Made by a program: the position numbers and the translations under genes
The notes under the pieces: model-generated
The model's input: only the letters and a program-made list of their open reading frames with translations
The model's database searches: none
Told to the model about the DNA's origin: nothing
Part shown: one piece after another, positions 53,359 to 62,430 of the stretch
How the letters are laid out: every line of letters begins with the position of its first letter
Numbering within the stretch: position 1 is the first letter of the stretch
Assembly: GCA_965267245.1 (NCBI GenBank)
Contig: OZ253939.1
Coordinates: 124,001-188,000, forward strand
Length of the DNA stretch: 64,000 nucleotides
Direction: 5' to 3'
Source of the DNA: JANSWY01 sp965267245
GTDB lineage: Bacteria; Bacteroidota; Bacteroidia; Cytophagales; Cyclobacteriaceae

Positions 53359-54624
53359 TTATGTCTTTTGTTTTTTCTTTTTTGCTGCCGGGAACAGAAT
53401 ATTATTCAAAATCAATCGGTAACCTGGAGAATTTGGATGTAAATTCAGATCAGTTGGCTCCTCATTGACAAGGTGTTGGTAGTCTTCCGGATCATGTCCC
53501 CCATAAAATGTCCAGAATCCTTTTCCAAATATACCATGAATATACCTGGCTTCACCAATAGACTTGGTTTCACCCATGATAACAACATCAGGTTTCACTA
53601 ATTTTTTCTTGAAAGCTGTCGTTTGTCCCATGAATCCAGATAGAATTCTTTCATGATTTTGTGTAAGCATTGTGGGGATTGGATCCCATTTCGCTGAAAA
53701 CTCGAATAACTGAAAGAAATCATTGTTTTCATTCAATCCACCACGGTTATTGGGTTGGTTGTCGATATTAGAGAATTCATAAACCAAGGGATTTCTTTCT
53801 AAAATAAAGTCCTGGAATGCCAGCGTTTTGGAGTAATCAAGTTTATACTGGGCCTTTGGGTCTGCAGGGTCGCCATCAAACATCTGCTCGCAAATGTCAA
53901 TGCCTTCTGCTGAAAGAGCAATGTCAAATGTATCTGTGGCGGAACACATGGCAAACAGAAAACCACCACTTGATACATACGTCTGTATCTTTTTCACAAT
54001 CGCGAGTTTCAATTGAGAAACTTTTGCAAATCCATGTTTTCGAGCTGATTCTTCGTATTCAGTCTGTTGTTGCTGGTACCAGGGAAAGTGCCTGAAATTA
54101 TTATAGAAACGACCATATTGTCCTGTAAAATCTTCATGGTGTAGGTGGAGCCAGTCATATTTTGGCAATTCGTTATACATCACTTCATCATCAAAAACTA
54201 CATCATATGGTATTTCTGCATAAGTGAGAACGAGGGTCACTGCATCATCCCACGGTTGTTTGCTTTTTGGAGAGTAGACAGCAATTTTTGGGTATTTCTC
54301 TAGTTTCATGGCGTCCATGTTGGAATTTGGACTTGAAATCTCTGCCAGGATCTGATTTGCCTCAGCATCGGAAATTACAATGTAGCTTACACCACGTATA
54401 ATTAGCTCATTTTCAAATTTTTGAGTATGTTGACACATGAAACTACCCCCTCTGAAATTCAGCAGCCAATCAATCTCAACCTCTTCGGTGAGGATCCAAT
54501 AGGCAATGCCATACGCTTTGAGGTGATTGGATTGTGATTCATCCATGGGGATAAGAATCCTTGTAGCATGTGCACTGAATGAAACTATCAATAAAATAAT
54601 TATTGAGAATACCTGTTTTTTCAT
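53359..54624 (-). CDS. Exported protein of the group often labelled 'asparagine synthetase B', function unknown
   Basis: From 54624 (MKKQVFSIIILL) the product has 421 residues and a signal peptide ending SAHA. The sequence (TRILIPMDESQSNHLKAYG, LHLHHEDFTGQYGRFYNN, GGFLFAMCSATDTFDIALS) matches a widespread Bacteroidota group that databases tend to call asparagine synthetase B. It has a signal peptide and no N-terminal nucleophile Cys, and no ATP pyrophosphatase motif, so that label is almost certainly wrong. The GGFLFAMCSATD segment resembles the Cys elbow of class I amidotransferase-like folds. Function unknown. Confidence 0.7.
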   Translation of the reverse strand: MKKQVFSIIILLIVSFSAHATRILIPMDESQSNHLKAYGIAYWILTEEVEIDWLLNFRGGSFMCQHTQKFENELIIRGVSYIVISDAEANQILAEISSPNSNMDAMKLEKYPKIAVYSPKSKQPWDDAVTLVLTYAEIPYDVVFDDEVMYNELPKYDWLHLHHEDFTGQYGRFYNNFRHFPWYQQQQTEYEESARKHGFAKVSQLKLAIVKKIQTYVSSGGFLFAMCSATDTFDIALSAEGIDICEQMFDGDPADPKAQYKLDYSKTLAFQDFILERNPLVYEFSNIDNQPNNRGGLNENNDFFQLFEFSAKWDPIPTMLTQNHERILSGFMGQTTAFKKKLVKPDVVIMGETKSIGEARYIHGIFGKGFWTFYGGHDPEDYQHLVNEEPTDLNLHPNSPGYRLILNNILFPAAKKKKQKT

Positions 54625-54733
54625 CGCCTCCATCGTCAAGCTCCGGTTTAAAATCAATTAATTCATTAAAATTAAGGGTTGATTATATCATAATTAAATT
54701 ATTACCGTATAAGTTTCCGAATAATAGAGGAAA

Positions 54734-55969
54734 ATGAATATAGCTGAAAATATAAGAGAGGGAATAAAGTCGATTAAAGCCAATAAACTGCGTACAATTC
54801 TGACTGCAGCCATCATAGCCATTGGAATTTCTGCCTTGGTAGGTATGCTTACCACTATAGATGGTATTCAGGCTTCTATCAATAATAGTTTCTCAAACCT
54901 GGGAGCCAATGCATTTGATATTCGTAATGTGCGAAACAGGGGGCAGAGGCAAGGAAAGAAGCAAAAAGTTTACCCTCCACTAAAGTATGATGAAGTTATC
55001 ATGTTTAGAGATAAGTATACTGGTGCTGGAACTCCCAGTTTGTCAACTTTTGTATCATTTACAACGGAAGCCAAAAGGCAATCAAAAATTTCTAATCCAA
55101 ATTTAGCTGTAAAAGGGGGTGATGAGAATTTTCTAGCCGTAGAAGGGGCCGATTTGATGCAAGGAAGAAACTTCAGTTTCGAAGAAGCGAGAAGTGGCAA
55201 TAATGTAGTGATTATTGGTAATGAAGTGTTCAATTCTCTTTTTGAGAAAGGAGAGGACCCAATTAATCAGACTATTTCATTCATGGGATCCCGGTTTAGA
55301 GTTATTGGCCTTATCGATAATCAAGGTAGTGTAAGTGGGAATAGTGGAACTGATCGACTTCTATTGGTCCCTTTTGAGACTGCCAGAAGAATTTCTGGTC
55401 AGCGGTCTCTACGCTATGATATAAGTGTAGGAATTCCGGATCCGGTTCAAATGGAGAGAGCAATGGGTATCGCCACTGGTCTGATGAGAAGAATTCGACA
55501 GGATAAAGTAGGGCAACCAAATTCATTTGAAATCAGACAAAGCAAATCGTTAGCAGAGACACTGGGAGAAATTACAGGTTATTTGCAAATTGGAGGAATC
55601 ACTATTGGTATGATTACACTAGTTGGTGCATCTATCGGCTTGATGAATATAATGCTGGTTTCAGTGACAGAAAGAACCAGGGAAATTGGCGTTAGAAAAG
55701 CATTAGGGGCTACTCCTATGAAAATCAGGCAGCAATTTCTGGTGGAAGCATTGGTGATTTGTCAATTGGGGGGTATAGGTGGCATAATACTTGGCATCAT
55801 ATTTGGGAATCTTGTTGCAAATCTTATTGATGCGGGAACTTTTGTTATTCCGTGGGCCTGGATTTTATTTGGTGTGATTGTTGGAATGGCAGTCGGCTTG
55901 TTGAGCGGCTACATTCCAGCCTACAAGGCTTCAAAATTAGACCCAATAGAATCTTTGAGGTTCGAATAA
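54734..55969 (+). CDS. ABC transporter permease (MacB/FtsX type)
   Basis: 411 residues: an N-terminal membrane helix (about 18-40), a periplasmic MacB-like domain (about 45-270) and three C-terminal helices of the FtsX fold, with the coupling segment TERTREIGVRKALGATPMKIR (first 20 of these are the recognisable signature) near 312-332 and the end SGYIPAYKASKLDPIESLR. MacB-type systems move lipoproteins, peptides or drugs across the envelope by mechanotransmission. No ATPase gene lies beside it, so the partner is encoded elsewhere. Confidence 0.88.
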   Translation: MNIAENIREGIKSIKANKLRTILTAAIIAIGISALVGMLTTIDGIQASINNSFSNLGANAFDIRNVRNRGQRQGKKQKVYPPLKYDEVIMFRDKYTGAGTPSLSTFVSFTTEAKRQSKISNPNLAVKGGDENFLAVEGADLMQGRNFSFEEARSGNNVVIIGNEVFNSLFEKGEDPINQTISFMGSRFRVIGLIDNQGSVSGNSGTDRLLLVPFETARRISGQRSLRYDISVGIPDPVQMERAMGIATGLMRRIRQDKVGQPNSFEIRQSKSLAETLGEITGYLQIGGITIGMITLVGASIGLMNIMLVSVTERTREIGVRKALGATPMKIRQQFLVEALVICQLGGIGGIILGIIFGNLVANLIDAGTFVIPWAWILFGVIVGMAVGLLSGYIPAYKASKLDPIESLRFE

Positions 55970-56027
55970 TTGTACTTTTCGTAGAAAATAAGATTAGATT
56001 GTCTAATTTTCGGGAAAAGCTATCTAA

Positions 56028-56849
56028 ATGAACCCAAAACGTTTATTTATACTTCTTTTGTTAAGTGCCTCAATCATTGAACCTTTAATTGCACAGGAGG
56101 GAATTGAGTTAAAAGTAGCACAGCCCAAAGAAATTTTTCTTACCGGTGTTTACAAAGGGAAACCTCTTTTTATACAAAATCCTTTTCACCCAGGGAAGGA
56201 CAGATTTTGTATTAATGAAATATACGTCAATAAGAAACTTCAGAATATTGACCTGAACCTTTCTGCAATTCAGTTAAAATTTGATGGGTTTGATCTATAT
56301 TCTCCTGTAAACATAAAGATTATACATAAGCCAGTCTGTAAACCAATTATCATCAATCCGGATGCAATTTTGTTCCATAGCAGTTTTAAGTATGTGGATA
56401 TTGCTTTAAATGATACTATTCTGGTATGGCATACAAAAGGAGACAGATACGGAGCAATTTTTGAGGTTCAGAAGCTATATGCTAACGGTTGGGAGGTGAT
56501 GGAAACCATTGAATCTGAAGGTGTTTTTGAAGGAGCAGAATACCAGTATTACCCTGATTTTGATGAAGGACCAAACAAGTATAGACTCAAGTATATTGTG
56601 AATGATGACCGTTACCTGTATTCGAAGGAGGTTGAGATAGAGTATTACCCAGAACCTCTTCAATTAGTGGCTACCACTGTGAACAAGAGCCTTGTTCTCA
56701 CGAGAAAAGTAGATTATGAAATCATGGATGGTGATGGTAATTTAATGCTAACAGGAACAGGTAAAAGCATTGACATACGTTCCTTAAAGGAGGGAGAGTA
56801 TTTCATTTATATAGGAGATATCTCATTTAAATTTAGAAAGGTTCTGTAA
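56028..56849 (+). CDS. Exported protein of unknown function
   Basis: 273 residues with a signal peptide (about 1-22, ending IAQ). The body is strand-rich with a probable fibronectin-III-like part (AIFEVQKLYANGWEVMET, YRLKYIVNDDRYLYSKEVEI) and a C-terminal segment resembling a short sorting-type fold (YEIMDGDGNLMLTGTGKSID). It overlaps the convergent ion-channel gene by 17 bases at the 3' end. Confidence 0.6.
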   Translation: MNPKRLFILLLLSASIIEPLIAQEGIELKVAQPKEIFLTGVYKGKPLFIQNPFHPGKDRFCINEIYVNKKLQNIDLNLSAIQLKFDGFDLYSPVNIKIIHKPVCKPIIINPDAILFHSSFKYVDIALNDTILVWHTKGDRYGAIFEVQKLYANGWEVMETIESEGVFEGAEYQYYPDFDEGPNKYRLKYIVNDDRYLYSKEVEIEYYPEPLQLVATTVNKSLVLTRKVDYEIMDGDGNLMLTGTGKSIDIRSLKEGEYFIYIGDISFKFRKVL

Positions 56850-57678
56850 TCAGTTTCTTACCACACCTTTTACAAAAAGTTGCATCCCGGTCATTTTCCG
56901 ATTTACATTCAGTACATCTCTTTCTATCAGAAGCCTCTTTTTCGAGCATTGTGATTTCTGAAGTAACAATACCTGTTGGGACGGCTATAATGGCATAGCC
57001 GGTAAGCATTAGAACCGCCGCAAAGAACTGCCCCACTACTGTTTGAGGTGCTATATCTCCATAGCCCACTGTGGTGATGGTTACTACAGCCCAGTAAATA
57101 CTTCTGGGAATTGAGGTAAACCCATTTTTGGCTCCTTCTATTACATACATCATAGTGCCAGAAATTACCACAAGACTTAAGACAACCCCCAAAAAAACAA
57201 TTATTTTACGCCTGCTACTCCAAAGTGCTTGTCCGAGGATCTTACTTTCCCCCATGTATCTGGTTAATTTGAGAACCCTGAAAACCCTGAGCAATCTGAT
57301 ACCTCTTATGACGATTAGGTATTGACTACCAGGAATGAATATAGTGAGGTAAGTAGGAATAATGGAAAGTAAATCAATAACCCCAAAGAAGCCAAATATG
57401 TACTTTGATGGTTTAGGAGATGTTAAAATCCTGGCAAGGTATTCCAGTGTAAAGAGTACTGTGAATGTCCATTCTAGAAATTTAAGTTCTGTATTGTAAT
57501 GGGTAGATATTTCCCTTACACTTTCCAGCATGACAATGATGATACTTATCAAAATTGCATACAACAGAATTATATCAAATAATCTTCCAGCCTTCGTATC
57601 GGTACCGAAAATGATAATGTGTAACTTGTTTCTCAAGCCACTCATAAAACCAAATTCGTACTCAGTTTGCTCCTCCAT
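56833..57678 (-). CDS. Voltage-gated-type potassium channel with C-terminal zinc ribbon
   Basis: A 281-residue six-helix channel. S4 carries spaced arginines (RGIRLLRVFRVLKLTRYMG), and the pore has the potassium selectivity filter TVGYGD. The C-terminus holds a zinc-ribbon motif CTEC ... CKRC (about residues 257-274), an unusual addition for this compact KvAP-like family. It should pass K+ across the inner membrane. Confidence 0.88.
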   Translation of the reverse strand: MEEQTEYEFGFMSGLRNKLHIIIFGTDTKAGRLFDIILLYAILISIIIVMLESVREISTHYNTELKFLEWTFTVLFTLEYLARILTSPKPSKYIFGFFGVIDLLSIIPTYLTIFIPGSQYLIVIRGIRLLRVFRVLKLTRYMGESKILGQALWSSRRKIIVFLGVVLSLVVISGTMMYVIEGAKNGFTSIPRSIYWAVVTITTVGYGDIAPQTVVGQFFAAVLMLTGYAIIAVPTGIVTSEITMLEKEASDRKRCTECKSENDRDATFCKRCGKKLITEPF

Positions 57679-57744
57679 ATTAATCGGTATTCGTTCCTAA
57701 GAATAAATAATCTTTTAAAACATTCCAATTTGAAGGAAGGTGGA

Positions 57745-59151
57745 TTAAATCAAACTAATACCGAAGAAGTTGTTTAATAAAACCATGATAAACAGAATAG
57801 CCAATAGAATAGGGCTAAAGATAGTTATCGTAAAATTCAGGAATTTCTTCACAAATGAAGAGTGATAGTTCTCATAACCCTGGGCAATTTCAGCATGAAC
57901 ATTGACTTTTTTCCAGATGTAGCCTGCAAAGAAAACAATAAGACATCCTCCTAATAAAAGTAACACATCAGCCGTAGCGGCTATGAATGAAAGGAAATCA
58001 CTGTCAATAACTTCTGGTAAACCAATTATCCTTGAGAAATTACTTAGGAATTCACTGTATCCTCCAGAGAGCAATGATGGAATTCCCATGACAAAAATGA
58101 CGACAGCAACAATCCATACAGCCTTATTTCTGTTTACCTTATGTTCATCTACCACGTAGGCAACAGGTACTTCTAGTAAGGAAACTGTTGAAGTTAACGC
58201 AGCAAAAGACAGAAGAAGGAAAAAGAAGCTTCCAATGACTACTCCCCAAACACTTCCAAGTGTTTCAAACACACCCGGTAAAGTCACGAAAATCAAACCA
58301 GGTCCTCCAAATCCCGGTTGGCTTACCTGAGACATATCTCCACCTAAATTGAAAGCTACAAATGGGAATATCATTAATCCGGCAATAAAGGCAATACCCA
58401 CATCCATCAAAGTGATGTAAGCGGCAGAGCTGATAATATTGTCATTCTTACTTACATAGCTGCCATATGTAATTAACGCGCCCATTCCAAGTGATAGAGA
58501 AAAGAATGCTTGTCTCAAAGCACCACCTATAACTGTGATGTTGATTTCACTGAAATCCGGAACAAGATAAAAGCTGATCCCTTTCATAGCATTAGGAAGG
58601 GTAGCAGCATAAATAACAAGACCCAGGATCATCACAATCAATGTAGGCATGAGAATCTTTGCGGCTCTTTCTATTCCTCCGGAAATACCTTTTGAAACAA
58701 TAAATGCAGTAGTGAGCATAAATACTATCGCATATGAACCAACCCGAACTATGTCCTTGATATACCCGCCAAAATTTTGGCCGATTTCAAAATTTCCAAA
58801 AAGCATTTCAATGAAATATCCGAAAGCCCATCCGGCAACTACATTGTAAAATGAAAGAATCAGGACACCACAGATCAGTCCTAACTTTCCTACAAAGTTC
58901 CATTTTTTGAACCCTAGCGCATCAAAAGCTCCAACAGGGTTTCTCATCGTATGTCTTCCTATGGCTATTTCAGAAACCATCACAGGAAAACACAAAAGGA
59001 AACAAAATAGCAAATAGAGAACGACAAAAGCTGCTCCACCACCATTCCCTACTTCAAAAGGGAACTTCCAAATATTCCCTAATCCTACTGCAGAACCAGC
59101 TGCTGCCAAAATGAAACCAGCTTTGCTGGAAAAATTACCTCTAGATGCCAT
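57745..59151 (-). CDS. Sodium-dependent neurotransmitter:sodium symporter (NSS/LeuT family)
   Basis: The 468-residue membrane protein begins with the family signature FILAAAGSAVGLGNIWKFPF, which contains the unwound helix 1 sodium/substrate site. About 11-12 helices follow, ending in a short basic region and last helix. LeuT-type carriers import amino acids or similar solutes with Na+. It is monocistronic and shares orientation with the channel gene. Confidence 0.93.
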   Translation of the reverse strand: MASRGNFSSKAGFILAAAGSAVGLGNIWKFPFEVGNGGGAAFVVLYLLFCFLLCFPVMVSEIAIGRHTMRNPVGAFDALGFKKWNFVGKLGLICGVLILSFYNVVAGWAFGYFIEMLFGNFEIGQNFGGYIKDIVRVGSYAIVFMLTTAFIVSKGISGGIERAAKILMPTLIVMILGLVIYAATLPNAMKGISFYLVPDFSEINITVIGGALRQAFFSLSLGMGALITYGSYVSKNDNIISSAAYITLMDVGIAFIAGLMIFPFVAFNLGGDMSQVSQPGFGGPGLIFVTLPGVFETLGSVWGVVIGSFFFLLLSFAALTSTVSLLEVPVAYVVDEHKVNRNKAVWIVAVVIFVMGIPSLLSGGYSEFLSNFSRIIGLPEVIDSDFLSFIAATADVLLLLGGCLIVFFAGYIWKKVNVHAEIAQGYENYHSSFVKKFLNFTITIFSPILLAILFIMVLLNNFFGISLI

Positions 59152-59226
59152 AAAATCTATTTTTCGGGCTCAAATATAGAAGAATTTATGCAATAACAAA
59201 GGTGTCTTATGTAGATGGTCAAGAGA

Positions 59227-60663
59227 CTAGTTTAAGTCTTCCTCTACATCATATTTTATTTCTTGCGGATAATTAAACATGTAGTTCTGTTTGATGAGAG
59301 TGGAAACTTTGTGAGGTACATATTTTTCCCATCCCTCTTCATTTTTTTTGATCATCTCAAGTATGTCATCTGAAATGATATGAAGGTTTTCTTCCTTATA
59401 TTCCTCAATGTTTACAATTTTCTTATTGGTTGTAAAATAATCATATAGAGATTTCAAGTACTCTGGTGGCTCGTAATTGTCCACTGTGAGCAGGTCAGAA
59501 GCACCTCTTTCTATTGATGGATAGACCAGCAACTGTGTGTTTGTACCAAATAACCTGGAAAAAGCTTCCAGTATTCCTCCATCCAAATCCTCATAATAAG
59601 ATTCATCAAATATCCTGACCAGGTTGTAATAACCGATGATCAAACCAATTCTGTGTTGTTTTGTAAATTTTGATAAATAGGAGGAGAGCTTGTAATGCTC
59701 AGTGTAGTTTGAGATCAATACATTCTGACCTAAAGAACACAATAAATCTACCCTGTCCAGAAAATCATTTTCATCTATTTCATCGCCGGAAGTAGTCAGG
59801 TCATTTAAAGTTAGCTCAGTTAATACCAGCAAATTTGATTTATCAAAATTGGGATCTTTGCTGGTTTGTTTTAAGCCGGATATCATCATGTCAACATTGA
59901 CATTTGTTACAGGTCTGAACCGACCTCTCAACACAACAACATCTTTTTTATACAGAGCCTCTGAAGGTTGAAGCACATTTCCTTTTGGATTAAATAGTGT
60001 GGCATGCGCCAATCCATTTCTTACGAGCAGCAAACTCATCAAACGATTATCTACATGATGGAAATCAGGACCTGAGAGCTCAAACATATCAATGTCAACT
60101 CGATCACTGTTAATGTTATCAGTTAATGAGTTAATGATTTCCTCGGGTTCATTCTGATGGAAGCAGGCAAATATCAGGTTGACACCAATCATGCCCAATA
60201 CCTGCTGCTGCCAGATAGCATCATTATCATGAAGGATTACATGAATGATACAGTCATTTGGTTCTGAGTTTGGGTGTAACTGGAAGCGTAACCCGATCCA
60301 TCCATGACCCTGATTAGTTCTTTTGTAATTCAATACTTCTACTGTATTGGCGAATGCGAAAAACTGTGTACGTTTCCCCCTGGCAGTAAGCCTTTGGGAA
60401 AGTAACGTATATTCCCGATCCAGCATTTTTGTGAGCTTCTCCCGACAGACATATTTTTTAGTTTTTCCATAGATGGCATCACTAAATGTCATGTCATATG
60501 CAGACATTGTTTTGGCAATTGTACCAGATGCTCCTCCCGCTTTGAAAAAATGAGACGCCACTTCCTGTCCACCACCAATTTCAGCCAAAGTCCCATAGAT
60601 TTTATCATTCAAATTGATTTCAAGGGCTTTTTCCTTGGTCGTTAATTTCTTGACGGTATACAT
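59227..60663 (-). CDS. Conserved cytoplasmic protein of unknown function
   Basis: 478 residues without signal peptide or membrane segments. The N-terminus (YGTLAEIGGGQEVASHFFKA, GGASGTIAKTMSAYDM, FSDAIYG) and the C-terminal SDDILEMIKKNEEGWEKYVP are strongly conserved features of a protein found in many bacteria. I recall automatic names such as TonB-dependent receptor or nicotinate-nucleotide adenylyltransferase for it; the first is incompatible with the sequence and the second is unsupported here. No catalytic motif is recognised. Confidence 0.65.
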   Translation of the reverse strand: MYTVKKLTTKEKALEINLNDKIYGTLAEIGGGQEVASHFFKAGGASGTIAKTMSAYDMTFSDAIYGKTKKYVCREKLTKMLDREYTLLSQRLTARGKRTQFFAFANTVEVLNYKRTNQGHGWIGLRFQLHPNSEPNDCIIHVILHDNDAIWQQQVLGMIGVNLIFACFHQNEPEEIINSLTDNINSDRVDIDMFELSGPDFHHVDNRLMSLLLVRNGLAHATLFNPKGNVLQPSEALYKKDVVVLRGRFRPVTNVNVDMMISGLKQTSKDPNFDKSNLLVLTELTLNDLTTSGDEIDENDFLDRVDLLCSLGQNVLISNYTEHYKLSSYLSKFTKQHRIGLIIGYYNLVRIFDESYYEDLDGGILEAFSRLFGTNTQLLVYPSIERGASDLLTVDNYEPPEYLKSLYDYFTTNKKIVNIEEYKEENLHIISDDILEMIKKNEEGWEKYVPHKVSTLIKQNYMFNYPQEIKYDVEEDLN

Positions 60664-60868
60664 GGGAGGTTGTTTTTATTTATACATCAAAATTATGGTG
60701 AAGCAGGGTAGTATGAAAGGCTTTCATCACAATATCTTGCATACTTTATCATATAATGCATGTTTTTGTGTAATTGTTTCAGGAATTCACTTTTTATGAG
60801 AAGAAATGGTATGTTTTTTGATTAAAAAAAATTATTCTTGTTTTTCAACGTAAAAGATCATCTAAACT

Positions 60869-61342
60869 ATGAAAAAATTTCTTGCACTATTTTTAGCATT
60901 AATTATGTTTTCAACCAGCACAATTTTTGCCTTCCCCGTCGAAACACTTAACTACATAAACGATTCCAGAGAGGAGTTTTCGGAATTTCAATTGGATGAG
61001 ATGGCAATTGAGGAAGAGTTCGCGGAATTAAATGCACTCGAGAATTACCTGCTTAACGAAGAAGCGGCGGGAGTGGCACTGTCTGCGGAAAACATCCAGG
61101 ATAAATTTGGAATAGAAAATCTAAGTTTGAAAGCAGATGCCCGTGAAAGGTTCTCATTCGATGAGATGGATTGGGGTGCTTTCGCGTGGGGTCTTTTGTG
61201 CTGCCCAATTGGATTTTTTGTTGTTGCAATCAATGGAAACAAGACTCAGGATCAAAAAACTTCATTTTGGATTGGCTGGGGTGTAGGTGTAGCCATTAAC
61301 CTAATGTATTGGGCTGCCGGAGGATATAGAAATTTCTATTGA
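60869..61342 (+). CDS. Exported small membrane protein
   Basis: 157 residues: a signal peptide (about 1-20, ending IFA), an acidic helical segment (about 30-85, rich in Glu/Leu), and two C-terminal hydrophobic helices (WGAFAWGLLCCPIGFFVVAI and FWIGWGVGVAINLMYW). The acidic-then-hydrophobic layout is seen in small Bacteroidota proteins of unknown role. It is followed by a terminator. Confidence 0.6.
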   Translation: MKKFLALFLALIMFSTSTIFAFPVETLNYINDSREEFSEFQLDEMAIEEEFAELNALENYLLNEEAAGVALSAENIQDKFGIENLSLKADARERFSFDEMDWGAFAWGLLCCPIGFFVVAINGNKTQDQKTSFWIGWGVGVAINLMYWAAGGYRNFY

Positions 61343-61364
61343 GGCATTTAAGATTTTGAACCAT

Positions 61365-61391
61365 AAGCTGAATGAGAGTTCAGCTTTTTTT
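61365..61391 (+). terminator. Intrinsic terminator abutting the next start codon
   Basis: AAGCTGAA (61365-61372) pairs with TTCAGCTT (61379-61386) and is followed by a run of T ending at 61391. The downstream gene most likely starts at 61392, so the hairpin is also its leader. Confidence 0.75.
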
Positions 61392-62081
61392 ATGAGATAT
61401 ATTTTAACATTCATACTTTTCAGTACTACCCTTTTAGGAGAAGCCCAGGAGATCCTTCAGCGAATTGAGATGGAGTTCTCCATAAAGGAAATCAATCCGG
61501 ATGGTTCGAAAAGACTTACGATGGGAAATATCTATTACGATCGTCAAGTAAGAGAACTTATATATGATATTTCGTTTCCTGAAGAGGTTATGTTCGTTTT
61601 CAAAGATACCGTTCTGGCACAAATCAAAAATGATTCAGTCACATTTAAACCAAGCGTACCAACAGCAATTGATTACTCAATTTTTCACTTGACGTTGAGT
61701 GGGAACCTTCAGTATTTTGGTTTGAATAAAAGCAATTATCAGTTAGTAGCCATAGATGAGAATGATGCTCAGAAAATTTCAACATGGAAAGCCCCACCAC
61801 CTTACGATGAACAAACTGGAAATTTGAAGTTATCTCAGGTTGGCAATAAACTGGATGCTTTCATTACTTATGATATCAATGACGAGATTTTAGCGAAACA
61901 ATACTTTCGCAATTATATTGACCTGGGTTTAGTTCAGTTTCCTCAAAAAGTAATTGAGGTTAATTACCTGGAAAAACAGGAAGCAAAGAAGTTGTCAACC
62001 TATAGAAATATCAAGTTAAATGTACCCAACAATGAGAATTACAGGATCAATTTTGATATGTATACTTTGTCTGGTGAATAA
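61392..62081 (+). CDS. Exported protein, possibly LolA-like fold
   Basis: From 61392 (MRYILTFILFSTTLLGEAQ) the product has 229 residues and a normal signal peptide; an ATG at 61356 would prefix 12 hydrophilic residues. The mature part shows repeated antiparallel strands (GNIYYDRQVRELIYDISF, EEVMFVFKDTVLAQI, LDAFITYDIN) like the half-barrel of LolA/outer-membrane lipid carriers, a weak resemblance. It overlaps the YidD-like gene by 50 bases and begins a run of overlapping genes. Confidence 0.55.
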   Translation: MRYILTFILFSTTLLGEAQEILQRIEMEFSIKEINPDGSKRLTMGNIYYDRQVRELIYDISFPEEVMFVFKDTVLAQIKNDSVTFKPSVPTAIDYSIFHLTLSGNLQYFGLNKSNYQLVAIDENDAQKISTWKAPPPYDEQTGNLKLSQVGNKLDAFITYDINDEILAKQYFRNYIDLGLVQFPQKVIEVNYLEKQEAKKLSTYRNIKLNVPNNENYRINFDMYTLSGE

Positions 62082-62430
62082 TTATGTTTGGGCGCAAACT
62101 AATGAGGTGCTGAATGCGCTCTCATCTCTTGGATCAAAGGAGGTTACTGCTCACCGACACATAGATAAGGTACTTGAAAGTGATAGCGAAATTGAAATGT
62201 TCGTGGGAGGGTTGTTTGTGGTTTATAAGACTTTCATATCTTCTCAGGATGGGGATAATTGCAGTTTTGAGCCTTCATGTTCGGAGTATGCAGTAGAGGC
62301 TATTCAGAGAAAAGGGATCATTGAAGGGCCATTGATGTTTTTTGATCGATACACCAGGTGTAATGCTTTGAGCCCGGAGAATTACAAATACATACCTGAG
62401 ATAAACAGACTTTATGACCCTGTGGAATAA
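62032..62430 (+). CDS. Secreted YidD-domain protein
   Basis: From 62032 (MRITGSILICIL) the product has 132 residues, a signal peptide ending VWAQ, a 50-residue spacer, and a YidD domain with its hallmark CSFEPSCSEYAVEAIQRKG ... RYTRCN (about residues 77-111, three of the typical Cys). Classical YidD is a small cytoplasmic-side factor for membrane protein insertion, so the signal peptide here is a notable change. It overlaps genes on both sides and is expressed with TPR membrane proteins. Confidence 0.8.
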   Translation: MRITGSILICILCLVNNYVWAQTNEVLNALSSLGSKEVTAHRHIDKVLESDSEIEMFVGGLFVVYKTFISSQDGDNCSFEPSCSEYAVEAIQRKGIIEGPLMFFDRYTRCNALSPENYKYIPEINRLYDPVE

